Notes: generated from the letters alone by a model not told the origin. Shown: positions 25,665 to 33,616, counted from the stretch's first letter. The stretch: DNA of 64,000 nt from Aquimarina megaterium XH134 (GCF_000520975.1 NZ_JACB01000017.1:1-64000), one strand, 5' to 3'. Made by a program: numbers and translations.

Positions 25665-25681
25665 ACCATTAGTTATAATTT

Positions 25682-25830
25682 CCCCGCTCTCACTAGTGGT
25701 ATTACTGTTTAGATAATCCAAATAGATACCCATTATATTATTTTTAGAATGGTATGATTATACAGCAGCGTATTAAAAAATAACTATATATAGAAAATAA
25801 AGGATATATATTCTTTATTTTGTTGTTGTA
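25682..25830 (+). repeat. attC-like separator, AAATAAAGG hairpin family (full length)
   Basis: CCCGCTCTCACTAGTGGTAT, TGTTTAGATAATCCAAATAG, TTAGAATGGTATGATTATAC, TTAAAAAATAACTATATATAG and AAAATAAAGG...CTTTATTTTGTTGTTG. Nearly a copy of 23452-23615. Confidence 0.75.
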
Positions 25831-25849
25831 AAACATTTAAAAACCGATA

Positions 25850-26443
25850 ATGGGATTAGATTCAGTCGAATTAGTGATGTCAATTGAGGACAAATTTGGA
25901 ATACGAATTGAGGATTCTGAAGCGGAAAAAATTTATACGGTTCAGGATTTCGCGGATATTGTTTTTAGCAGAATTATTGCAAATCCGACAGATAAGTGTC
26001 TGACTCAAATAGTATTTTATCGAATCAGAAAAGCGCTAAGAATTTTGACTTCAACCGAAAAGGAAATAAGACCTGATATGAAAATATCGGAATTATTCAC
26101 TCAAACGGAGCTGAAAGAAAAGTGGAGTCAATTAAAAACAGAACTTGGACTTGAATTACCGGATTTAGTTGCATTAGATTTCAATCCGGAATTAGGTTCT
26201 CACGTCAAAATTTTCGGAATAAAAACCATTAAACGGACAACACCTGTTTCAAAAGGGACAATTAGACAATTAGTGGATTGGACAATATCTCTAAACCGAG
26301 ATAAACTAATCGACATTGAAAAAATATCGAGCAAATATGAAGTTGAGCGAATTATTTGTGGAATTACAGAAGATAGAATTGGTCTCCCAATAAGCGAAAT
26401 TGAGTTACATCATTCATTCACAAATGATTTAGGAATTGACTAA
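25850..26443 (+). CDS. Acyl-carrier-like protein with permuted halves
   Basis: A 197-residue protein that begins directly with a phosphopantetheine-site sequence, GLDSVELVMSIEDKFGI (residues 2-18, Ser5 as the attachment point), followed by the rest of an ACP helix bundle to about residue 45. The last 30 residues (CGITEDRIGLPISEIELHHS then FTNDLGID) look like the first helix and loop of an ACP, stopping exactly where the DS motif would come. The middle (about 50-165) is helical and unknown. Such proteins occur in Bacteroidota; the acyl or aminoacyl load is unknown. Bracketed by separators. Confidence 0.75.
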   Translation: MGLDSVELVMSIEDKFGIRIEDSEAEKIYTVQDFADIVFSRIIANPTDKCLTQIVFYRIRKALRILTSTEKEIRPDMKISELFTQTELKEKWSQLKTELGLELPDLVALDFNPELGSHVKIFGIKTIKRTTPVSKGTIRQLVDWTISLNRDKLIDIEKISSKYEVERIICGITEDRIGLPISEIELHHSFTNDLGID

Positions 26444-26448
26444 AAACG

Positions 26449-26522
26449 TTTTACAACAATTTGTATATTGCATATGCCGCCTTCGGCAGGCAAACGCAAC
26501 ATACATGAGACGTTATGTGTAA
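26449..26522 (+). repeat. attC-like separator, short family
   Basis: TTACAACAATTTGTATATTG, tip GCCGCCTTCGGC, CAACATACATGAGACGTTAT. Differs by only a few bases from the site at 13469-13541. CAACA and CGTTAT ends. The in-frame ATG at 26468 inside it is not a likely start for the next gene. Confidence 0.85.
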
Positions 26523-26539
26523 TTGTAAATAAATCAAAA

Positions 26540-27145
26540 ATGAAGCGAATTTGTCTGATTACTCACTGTGAAGCCACACATTCTGTAAACGGAAGAGTTG
26601 GCGGATGGTTCGACTCAGATTTAACAGTAAAAGGAAAACAGCAAGCATCTCAATTATCAAGTAAGATTAGAGAATTGGGTTTTGATATTCAAAATTTAAC
26701 TGTTTACAGTTCTGACCTAAAAAGAGCTGCCCAAACAGCTCAGATTTTGACAAACGGTACAAATACACCACTAATTCTCGATCAAAGACTCAGAGAAATG
26801 TCTTTTGGAACACATGGAGGAATGATACAAAGTGAACATAATAAAATCATGATACCTATAAGTCCCAATGGAAACAGATTAGATCATCGAATATGTAAAG
26901 GAGCAGAAACCAGAAGAAATGTAGCAGAACGAATATGCCAATTTGTTGATGAGATAATAGAATTGGAAAAAGATACAATAGTTGTAACACATGGATTTGC
27001 AGCGACTTTTTTTATCGCAGCTTTTCAAAAAATTGATATCTCATCGATGGGCTATATCAATTACAGACTTAATCCTGGTAGTATTTCAATACTCGAAGAA
27101 GATAATATATTTAGAAGTAGAGTTATCAAGCTTTTAAATGGATAA
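26540..27145 (+). CDS. Histidine-phosphatase superfamily protein with altered motif
   Basis: Starting at the ATG at 26540 gives 201 residues (MKRICLITHCEATHS). The phosphoglycerate-mutase-like fold is clear: GRVGGWFDSDLTVKGKQQAS, VYSSDLKRAAQTAQIL, LREMSFGTHGG, and VVTHGFAATFF near residue 152. The usual RHG motif reads THC here: the nucleophile His8 is kept but the phosphate-binding Arg and the Gly are changed. It may be a weak or altered phosphatase. Cytoplasmic. Lies between a short attC-like site and a degenerate boundary (27150-27236). Confidence 0.85.
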   Translation: MKRICLITHCEATHSVNGRVGGWFDSDLTVKGKQQASQLSSKIRELGFDIQNLTVYSSDLKRAAQTAQILTNGTNTPLILDQRLREMSFGTHGGMIQSEHNKIMIPISPNGNRLDHRICKGAETRRNVAERICQFVDEIIELEKDTIVVTHGFAATFFIAAFQKIDISSMGYINYRLNPGSISILEEDNIFRSRVIKLLNG

Positions 27146-27242
27146 ATACACATAACAATATATATCAAATCATAGCTCCCATTTTGTTGCTACACTTCAT
27201 ATACATACCCTGTAACTCATTAGAAATAACCTTGCGAACTGA

Positions 27243-27716
27243 ATGAAATTATTTCCGACAAAATACTATTCAATAGAATTATTAAATGATAGTTCAATCG
27301 CATTGACTGAACTAAAAAATCATACTTTATCTGATGAACAATTTGTTGCTGATTGGAATAATCAAGTTTTTATTGGGAAAATTTATGATAACGAATTTGA
27401 AATAAAATTATCGAAAAATCTTTATGGAGCTTTCTGTGTTCTAAATGGGAAATTAGAAAAGCGATGTGGAACTTTGGAAATTCGAGTTGGTAAAACGTTT
27501 AAAATATTATTTTTGATTATTGTTTTATTTGCCATAAGCGTATTAGTTATCTCCACTATTCAAAATAGACTTGATACTTTATTCCAATCGGTAATAGCAA
27601 TTATAAGTTTAAGATTTATTTTTATTGAATTTGGTTTTAGAATCATTTCAAAAACTGGATTGGATAAATTAACTAGAATAATCGGAATAATTGAACTGAA
27701 AAAAAACGAGGCGTAA
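27243..27716 (+). CDS. Membrane protein with cytoplasmic N-domain, unknown
   Basis: A 157-residue protein: a soluble N-terminal part (1-90) with beta-strand character, then two predicted membrane helices (about 92-108, ILFLIIVLFAISVLVIS, and about 115-135). No family recognised. Its stop lies inside the left core of the following short attC-like site. Confidence 0.68.
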   Translation: MKLFPTKYYSIELLNDSSIALTELKNHTLSDEQFVADWNNQVFIGKIYDNEFEIKLSKNLYGAFCVLNGKLEKRCGTLEIRVGKTFKILFLIIVLFAISVLVISTIQNRLDTLFQSVIAIISLRFIFIEFGFRIISKTGLDKLTRIIGIIELKKNEA

Positions 27717-27779
27717 CAATTCGTATAATACATATGCTCCTTTCAGGAAGCAAACGCATTATACAAGAGACGTTAGTAC
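27710..27779 (+). repeat. attC-like separator, short family
   Basis: GCGTAACAATTCGTATAATA, tip CTCCTTTCAGGAG-like, then GCATTATACAAGAGACGTTA. Of all copies this most resembles classical integron attC sites (TAACAATTCGT...CGTTAG). Third member of the 13469/26449 family. Confidence 0.87.
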
Positions 27780-27792
27780 AAATATTGAAAAA

Positions 27793-28389
27793 ATGAAAAA
27801 ACGTTATTCTTTTAGTTCATCGCTTATAGCAATAATTGTAATGACATATATAGTAGTATCCCAAATTTGGGAAGGATTAAAAATTAATTTTGAGCACTTT
27901 CTTCCTTTAATTGCATTAGCATCTGTTTATTCAAATCTTAAAAAGTTTAATAGCAAAAAAAGAGGTTCCTCTAACTCAATAACGTTTAAAACAAAAAATG
28001 ACCATTACTATAAGTTTTTAAATTATTTTTTGGGTTTTGGAATTCTTATAAGTATTGTTATTTGGTATTTCTATTTTGAGTGGACCATATTAACATTACT
28101 TTCTTTATTAATAATTGGGATATTATTGATCATAAGAGGAATTCAAAATAGCCCAAGCGGAAACATCAAAGTAGATAGTGAAGAATTAAGTTTTGGGAAT
28201 AATGATAAATACCAATACATAGCTTTAAATAAACTAAACTCTATTAAAATAATAGACGAATCAATAATTGTTAAGGACTTAGACGAGAAAAAATACTCAA
28301 TTAATCATTTGGACTTAAATTCTAATACTATTGAAAAATTAAAATCTTTTTTAAACTCCAAATTAGAAGGTGTAATAATTGAAAAATAA
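27793..28389 (+). CDS. Membrane protein, unknown (198 aa)
   Basis: Four predicted membrane helices (about 10-25, 36-48, 75-92, 94-115) followed by a cytoplasmic beta-rich domain (120-198; ELSFGNNDKYQYIALNKLNS) that resembles the small PH-like domain found in many Bacteroidota membrane proteins. This likeness is a pattern guess. One-gene cassette between attC-like sites. Confidence 0.68.
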   Translation: MKKRYSFSSSLIAIIVMTYIVVSQIWEGLKINFEHFLPLIALASVYSNLKKFNSKKRGSSNSITFKTKNDHYYKFLNYFLGFGILISIVIWYFYFEWTILTLLSLLIIGILLIIRGIQNSPSGNIKVDSEELSFGNNDKYQYIALNKLNSIKIIDESIIVKDLDEKKYSINHLDLNSNTIEKLKSFLNSKLEGVIIEK

Positions 28390-28392
28390 AAA

Positions 28393-28565
28393 AGTGATAA
28401 CATCATATATGTGATCATAGCTGTTAAGTGATACCCCAATGGTTATTGTATTTTTGGTGAAGCGAAATGCTTTCAAAAAGTAAAAGTTAGTAACCAATGT
28501 GCATAAAAATCAAAAAGCAAGGTAACATTTTGCCCTCTACGAGACATATATTTAGCATTAATTGC
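28393..28565 (+). repeat. attC-like separator, long family
   Basis: Left GTGATAACATCATATATGTG then ATCATAGCTGTTAAGTGAT; right GGTAACATTTTGCCCTCTAC, GAGACATATATTTAGCATTA then ATTGC. Same inner blocks as 12055, 24187, 35594 and 36192. Confidence 0.78.
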
Positions 28566-28581
28566 AATTCAAAAAATAAAA

Positions 28582-29037
28582 ATGATCCAAGATTCGATTT
28601 TAATAAAAAACAGACATAAAAGATTTATAAAAACAGTTTGTAACTCCGAAATTGTCTGGGGACTTAAAAATCATGAAGGATTTGCAAGCTCCAGATCTGT
28701 TCATTATGAAGACGATGATGGAGAACCTATCGGAATTATTTGTTTTTGGGCCGAAAAGGCTTTAGCAAAATCTTGTATCAAAGATAGATGGACAAAATAT
28801 AAGGTTACACTAATCTCGTTATCAGACTTTATGGAAAATTGGTGCATTGGAATGGGAAATGACGGACTTCTCGTCGGAACGGAATTTGACCAGAATCTGT
28901 TTGGTTTTGAAGCAGACCCTTATGAATTAGTATTAGACTTATCTACTGAATTAAAATTCATTGGAAAAGATTTAGATTTTCAAAAATTCCAAGGAGTGAA
29001 TGATTTAGAAAATCAAGTAAAAGAGGCTTTCGAATAA
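28582..29037 (+). CDS. DUF2750 protein
   Basis: A 151-residue cytoplasmic protein. The DUF2750 pattern is visible: RHKRFIKTVCNSEIVWGLKN (about 11-30), IICFWAEKALAKSC (about 53-66), and VTLISLSDFMENWC (about 75-88) followed by DGLLVGTEFD. The family's activity is unknown; it is often seen as an isolated accessory gene. Flanked by separators. Confidence 0.82.
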   Translation: MIQDSILIKNRHKRFIKTVCNSEIVWGLKNHEGFASSRSVHYEDDDGEPIGIICFWAEKALAKSCIKDRWTKYKVTLISLSDFMENWCIGMGNDGLLVGTEFDQNLFGFEADPYELVLDLSTELKFIGKDLDFQKFQGVNDLENQVKEAFE

Positions 29038-29041
29038 AAAA

Positions 29042-29155
29042 ACAACTAACAATATGTTTTAGATAACCCAAATAGAGGTCCATTACTATATTATTTTTAG
29101 AATAGTATGATTATACAACAGCATATTAAAAATAACCATATATAAAAAATAAAGG
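29042..29155 (+). repeat. attC-like separator, AAATAAAGG hairpin family, truncated
   Basis: CAACTAACAATATGTTTTAG, then AGATAACCCAAATAGAGGTC, AGAATAGTATGATTATACAA, TTAAAAATAACCATATATAA and AAATAAAGG. The right half of the hairpin (TTCTTTATTTTGTTGTTG) is missing; the next gene's ATG follows GG directly, so the site was probably broken by a deletion. Confidence 0.65.
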
Positions 29156-29515
29156 ATGTATATGGTTAGCACAAATATTGAAAAAATGACGACAGAAGAA
29201 TTTGTAAAAGCCTTTCATGACGAGAAACAAGATTTTCTAAAAGAGTATCTTTCTGAGAATTCTGAAACAGAAGTTGGACAGTTAATTAAATCACTTAAGC
29301 TGACTGATGAACAAAATGGAATAATGAAAAAAGTATTGGATTCGTCATTCAAGGATATTTTTTACAGTATTCTTTTAGGATTAGATGGTAGTGCATCAAT
29401 TGGTGGAATTCAAGAAATGTATGATCTGAAAGATGAAAACGGAAATCAGTTAAGCGGCAATATAGAAAGCTATGCTTTTAAATACTTTCAAGAAAAATTA
29501 CAGAGGAGGAATTAA
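29156..29515 (+). CDS. Unknown helical protein (119 aa)
   Basis: A small acidic, mostly helical protein (MTTEEFVKAFHDEKQDFLKE; LKLTDEQNGIMKKVLDSSFK). ATGs at 29156 and 29162 are both possible starts; AAAGG before 29156 could serve as ribosome site. No family recognised. Its last 6 codons overlap, in another frame, a start-less gene fragment (29497-29625), suggesting that the 3' end was joined to another cassette by recombination. Confidence 0.65.
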   Translation: MYMVSTNIEKMTTEEFVKAFHDEKQDFLKEYLSENSETEVGQLIKSLKLTDEQNGIMKKVLDSSFKDIFYSILLGLDGSASIGGIQEMYDLKDENGNQLSGNIESYAFKYFQEKLQRRN

Positions 29516-29625
29516 AAAATATAGAAAATAGGTGCAATAAAGCGACTAAGAGACCTTGGAAATCAATGGTTGAAGGAAGACTTCCTCGTCCAGTTGAGGA
29601 TTTAGAACAATGGAATGAAGAGTAA
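29497..29625 (+). pseudogene. 3' fragment of another immunity-like gene
   Basis: An open frame of 42 codons with no start codon encodes ITEEELKNIENRCNKATKRP then WKSMVEGRLPRPVEDLEQWN and EE, ending in TAA 6 bp before a short attC-like site. The ITEEEL...RCNKAT..PW...VEGR pattern is one I associate with a family of small Bacteroidota proteins. It overlaps the end of the preceding gene in a different frame. Best explained as the tail of a second gene fused by deletion, or a frameshift. Confidence 0.5.
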
Positions 29626-29630
29626 AAACA

Positions 29631-29687
29631 CTCTACAACACCATGTAAAAATGGGTTAAAACGCATTTTACACGAACACGTTGGCAG
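29631..29687 (+). repeat. attC-like separator, short family
   Basis: CTCTACAACACCATGTAAAA at the left pairs with CGCATTTTACACGAACACGT then TGGCAG at the right around a small loop. Ends CAACA and CGTTGGC. The start codon of the next gene lies inside its right core. Confidence 0.8.
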
Positions 29688-30526
29688 TAACTCTCAAAAA
29701 AAAGGTGAGAAAACAAAAACTTAATAAAACAATAAACAAACTCCTACATCCAAATTTTGGAACATTGGTTGTGTTTTGTGTTGTACTTTATGGGTTGGCA
29801 ATTTTTCAAGATTACGTTTTCTCCAAAATTAAACCTACGGGTTTTTATTGGGCAGATACTATGCTTTATAATATATATTGGCTTTTATTTATTCCATTTA
29901 TAAAAATTGCAAATTCCTTTTACAATAAAGTTCAATTCAAATCACTAACGGGCAAAGTACTTTATGCTTTAAGTACAGGGTTTATATTTAGTGTACTGCA
30001 TATATTTATTTTTACTTCAATTTTTATCTTAGGTAGTAATCTTATCTATTCTATACCTCATCGTTTTTTAACAATGCTTAAAAATGCAGTCTCAAATCAA
30101 TTACATATAACAATTATGGTCTATTTATTTAGTCCTTTTGTTTTTGACTATCTTAAAAGAAAAAAGCAGTTAAATAAACACTTCCAAAATCAAAAGACCA
30201 ATAAGACCATTACGGTTAAAAATGGTATTCGTAGGATAAAGATTGATACGCTTACAATCCTATTTATCGAGACCGACAGACCCTATACAATGGTACATAC
30301 AACCAGTCAGAAAATTTTGCATGATGAGAGTTTAAAAAAACTTGGTGACTTATTAGACCCTCAAACCTTTTTAAGGGTTCATCGTTCGGTAATTGTTAAT
30401 AAAGACTACGTAGCAGAATTAAAATCAAGAAAGAATGGCGATTATGATGGCATCTTATCCAATGGTCAATCCATAAGGTTCAGCAGACATTATCGTCAAA
30501 ATTGGAGTACCCTATTAAACCACTAA
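29681..30526 (+). CDS. LytTR-domain transcriptional regulator with membrane helices
   Basis: A 281-residue protein. Four predicted membrane helices (about 28-45, 58-74, 88-118, 135-158) precede a C-terminal LytTR DNA-binding domain (about 180-281; LFIETDRPYTMVHT, FLRVHRSVIVNKDYVAELKS). The start is taken at the TTG at 29681 inside the separator; GTG codons follow at 29687 and 29705. Membrane-bound LytTR regulators without a receiver usually control adjacent genes, here perhaps the lipoprotein at 30624. Confidence 0.83.
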   Translation: MAVTLKKKVRKQKLNKTINKLLHPNFGTLVVFCVVLYGLAIFQDYVFSKIKPTGFYWADTMLYNIYWLLFIPFIKIANSFYNKVQFKSLTGKVLYALSTGFIFSVLHIFIFTSIFILGSNLIYSIPHRFLTMLKNAVSNQLHITIMVYLFSPFVFDYLKRKKQLNKHFQNQKTNKTITVKNGIRRIKIDTLTILFIETDRPYTMVHTTSQKILHDESLKKLGDLLDPQTFLRVHRSVIVNKDYVAELKSRKNGDYDGILSNGQSIRFSRHYRQNWSTLLNH

Positions 30527-30623
30527 GTTCTAAAACCACTCCGGTAAGCTAATTCTTGTATCGTTTCCTTTTCAACACTTAAGATTTATTGGACTTTTGA
30601 GACTTCCTTTAAATTTTATACTA

Positions 30624-31823
30624 ATGAAAAAAATACTGAACTTCGGACTCTTATTTCTATTCCTGATATCATTGGCAAGTTGTAATGGTCAGACAAAAAA
30701 TGAACAAATACCTAAAAGAAATAACAAAAACAAAATTGTTGGTGGTGGCTGCGATGGTTGTGAATTAATGTATATCGGAATGCCAAAAAACATTCAGCCT
30801 ATTGACACAAGTTCTGCCTGGAACGGGAAAGGGCAAAAACTATTGGTTACAGGAAAAATACTGAAATTAGACGGAGTTACGCCTGCGCCCAACGTAATCG
30901 TTTATTATTGGCAAACAGACCACAATGGATATTATGCTAACGGAGAAGGCAAATCTCAAAAACACGGTCGTATTCGTGGCTGGGTAAAATCTGATGAGCA
31001 AGGGAATTACTCGATGTATACAATTAGACCAACACCTTATCCAAATCGTGATATACCTGCACACATTCATTTATCTATTAAAGAACCTGAAATTGATGAT
31101 GAGTATTATATCCATAATTTAGAATTTGCTGATGATATATTATTGACAAGTAAAAAAAGAAAAGCGCTTAAAAATCGTGGTGGTAGCGGTATCTTAAGGG
31201 TACTGATTGATAAAGAAATACAAATTGCTGAGCATAATATTGTTTTAGGACTTAATATCCCTAATTATCCTATAACAATAGATCATACAATTAAATCTGG
31301 TCTAGAAATTGGAGAAGACAATCCTTCTTTTACACCATTTCATGCCTGGGGACCAGACAAAGGCACAAGAACTTGCCCAGTATGTAAATATGGACGATTT
31401 CACGGAATTGTTTACTTTGTGGGTAGCCAACCAAACTGGTCCGAAATAAAAGAATGGCTAACATTTTTGGAGCGAGAAAGTGTTAACCGAGAAAAATATT
31501 TAAAAGTCTACTTTGTTTATGGTAATAAGAAAGGCTACAGCAAATCGAATCGACAAATAGAATTAGAGCAACTTGGAAAAGAATTGAACTTAGAAAATAT
31601 TGCATTGACTTTTGTTCCATCATTTACCGATATGCAATCAGAAGTCCATTTAAATAAGATAAACCCTAAAGCAAAGAACACAATAATCATTTACAGACAT
31701 CGAAATATAATTGGAAAATTTGTTAACCTGAAACCAACAAAAGAAAACCAAAATGAAGTATCAAAAATGCTAGATAAAACTGTAAGCAAATACTTAGAAT
31801 TACCAGAACCTAAGCATAATTAA
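30624..31823 (+). CDS. Lipoprotein: intradiol-dioxygenase-like domain plus thioredoxin-like domain
   Basis: I start at the ATG at 30624, giving a lipoprotein signal (LFLISLASC) on a 399-residue protein. Residues about 50-210 match the intradiol ring-cleavage dioxygenase fold, with the iron-ligand candidates visible in YSMYTIRPTPYPN and PAHIHLSI. Residues about 235-395 look like a thioredoxin/redoxin fold with TCPVCKYG in the active-site place (CPVC) and a later cis-Pro-like FVPSF. The two domains fused on one lipoprotein are unusual. Periplasmic; substrate unknown. Confidence 0.78.
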   Translation: MKKILNFGLLFLFLISLASCNGQTKNEQIPKRNNKNKIVGGGCDGCELMYIGMPKNIQPIDTSSAWNGKGQKLLVTGKILKLDGVTPAPNVIVYYWQTDHNGYYANGEGKSQKHGRIRGWVKSDEQGNYSMYTIRPTPYPNRDIPAHIHLSIKEPEIDDEYYIHNLEFADDILLTSKKRKALKNRGGSGILRVLIDKEIQIAEHNIVLGLNIPNYPITIDHTIKSGLEIGEDNPSFTPFHAWGPDKGTRTCPVCKYGRFHGIVYFVGSQPNWSEIKEWLTFLERESVNREKYLKVYFVYGNKKGYSKSNRQIELEQLGKELNLENIALTFVPSFTDMQSEVHLNKINPKAKNTIIIYRHRNIIGKFVNLKPTKENQNEVSKMLDKTVSKYLELPEPKHN

Positions 31824-31832
31824 ACAAGAGTA

Positions 31833-31922
31833 TACTGCCAATATCGTGTATAAAAAATCAACGCTTCCTCTCATAGTTACTCTTAGGGATTACAAGGTAT
31901 GCTATATTTATCGTTGCCATAA
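31833..31922 (+). repeat. attC-like separator, short, degenerate
   Basis: TACTGCCAATATCGTGTATA at the left, GGTATGCTATATTTATCGTT then GCCATA at the right; pairing partial. The remaining bases up to 32106 contain no gene that I can see. Confidence 0.5.
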
Positions 31923-32106
31923 TTGAAAAAAACAGAACGCTTTTAAAATAGTATCTCACTTTACCAAATAATTAATATACTAACCAATGATCTAATCTGG
32001 TAGAATCGGTTAAAAATCTTGTTATCGGTCGTTTTATTATTTAGCAAAAGTTAAATGGGAGTATTTTTAGGTATCTACAAATAGATGTATTTAACCTAAA
32101 AAAACA

Positions 32107-33384
32107 ATGAGAAAATTTAAGCAGATAGCACTTGTAATTCTTGCAATTCTAATTTGGACAGCCTTTATCGGTTATGGATTTATAGATGGTTTTTTATTAC
32201 GACCCATTACTTCTAAACATACTTCTGAGGCATTTATCGAGGCAACCAAAGAAAAAATAGAAAATGAGTTCGTTGGTAATTATGCAATGACATTGATAGA
32301 GAATGGAAACGTTTCAAAAAATTTCTTTTACGCTATTGATCAACCTGTAGATGAAAACACGGTTTTCCCAGTCGCTTCGATTAGCAAATGGGTTACATCT
32401 TTTGGGGTTTTAAAATTAGTAGAGCAAGGAAAACTGGATTTAGACAAACCTGTTGATGATTACCTTACAAGATGGCATCTACCCCAAAGTGAATTTGACA
32501 ATAAAAAAGTAACTACTAGAAGGTTATTATCACATTCGTCTGGCTTAATCGACGACCTTGGTTATGCAGGTTTTGCAGAAAATGAGACTGTACAAACCAT
32601 CGAAGAATCCTTGACCAAAGCCGCAGATACCGAATACTCAGAAGGTATAGCGATAGTTGGTTACGAACCTGGGAGCAAGTATATGTACTCGGGGGCTGGC
32701 TATACCATACTGCAATTACTGATTGAAGAAATTAGCGGTCAATCTTTTAAAGACTATATGAAAAAAGAGGTTTTTGAACCTTTAAATATGAAGCATTCTA
32801 CTTTTGAATATCAAGATACATCTAATCTGCAATTGGCAAAAGTTTATAAAGTCGATGGTACAACCAGGAAAATGAATAAGTTCACTGCCCTTGCGGCAGC
32901 AGGATTGTATACCACTACGGCAGATATATCAAAATTTCTAAAAGCTAATGTAGCAGAGAATAATGTTCTTTCTAAAGAGACCATGCTAACCATGAATACA
33001 GCCGAAACATTTATTAATACCATTGGAGTCTATGGATTAGGTCCTCATTTATACAGCCAAAACGACACAAAATCAACTATTATAGGTCACGATGGAAGCG
33101 GAAATAATGCGATCAATACTGCTGCGCGAATTGACCTAAAATCTAAATCTGGAATAATCATTTTAGAAACCGGAAACTGGAATATAGCATCCTCAATCGC
33201 AGATGAATGGATTTTTTGGAAAACCGGAATTGCTGACTACGTTGTAATGCAGCGTAATACATCATACATATTAACTTTGTTGATAGTTGGATACGTAGTT
33301 ATCATTTTTTTATCCCTAATGATGATCAGAAAAAAGAATAAGAATAGAAAAACAACTACAGGTAATAACGTGTCCTATGTATAA
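32107..33384 (+). CDS. Membrane-anchored serine hydrolase (beta-lactamase class C type)
   Basis: A 425-residue protein with an N-terminal membrane anchor (about 7-28) and a C-terminal membrane helix (about 386-408). The core is a class C beta-lactamase/DD-peptidase-like hydrolase: SISK motif (FPVASISKWVTSFGVLKLVE; Ser at about 97), YSGAGY in the YxN position, and GHDGSGNN as the KTG-like motif. The family includes esterases and D-amino-acid peptidases, so antibiotic resistance should not be assumed. Confidence 0.88.
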   Translation: MRKFKQIALVILAILIWTAFIGYGFIDGFLLRPITSKHTSEAFIEATKEKIENEFVGNYAMTLIENGNVSKNFFYAIDQPVDENTVFPVASISKWVTSFGVLKLVEQGKLDLDKPVDDYLTRWHLPQSEFDNKKVTTRRLLSHSSGLIDDLGYAGFAENETVQTIEESLTKAADTEYSEGIAIVGYEPGSKYMYSGAGYTILQLLIEEISGQSFKDYMKKEVFEPLNMKHSTFEYQDTSNLQLAKVYKVDGTTRKMNKFTALAAAGLYTTTADISKFLKANVAENNVLSKETMLTMNTAETFINTIGVYGLGPHLYSQNDTKSTIIGHDGSGNNAINTAARIDLKSKSGIIILETGNWNIASSIADEWIFWKTGIADYVVMQRNTSYILTLLIVGYVVIIFLSLMMIRKKNKNRKTTTGNNVSYV

Positions 33385-33487
33385 CCATTTCCCAGATCTT
33401 AGATTAAAAACACAATATGGTAGTATTTTAATAAACTCATACTAATGATTTTATGTTATTGTCCCCAATTCTAACATCAAAATCGAG

Positions 33488-33565
33488 CGGGTTTTTTATA
33501 CTCAATAATAGTAATTACATTTATCAAGTAAACATAACCGCATTCTTTATTATATTGTTGTAGTT
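33488..33565 (+). repeat. attC-like separator, AAATAAAGG hairpin family variant
   Basis: GGGTTTTTTATACTCAATAA, ATTACATTTATCAAGTAAAC, ATAACCGCATTCTTTATTAT then ATTGTTGTAG. The left block matches 14411 and 19795. The left stem half is shortened. Nothing else is seen between 33385 and 33616. Confidence 0.6.
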
Positions 33566-33616
33566 AATTGAATACCCAGTATTTTAATACGTGAAAAATG
33601 AAATTTAAAAACCATT

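Noticed and set aside
13469..27779. CRISPR-like array from repeated short palindromes
   Set aside because: Copies are not evenly spaced, spacers are whole genes, and no cas genes occur; attC-like cassette structure explains the pattern better.
32107..33384. Antibiotic-resistance beta-lactamase
   Set aside because: The motifs place it in the wide class C serine hydrolase family, but membrane helices at both ends and YSG instead of YxN do not support a resistance enzyme.
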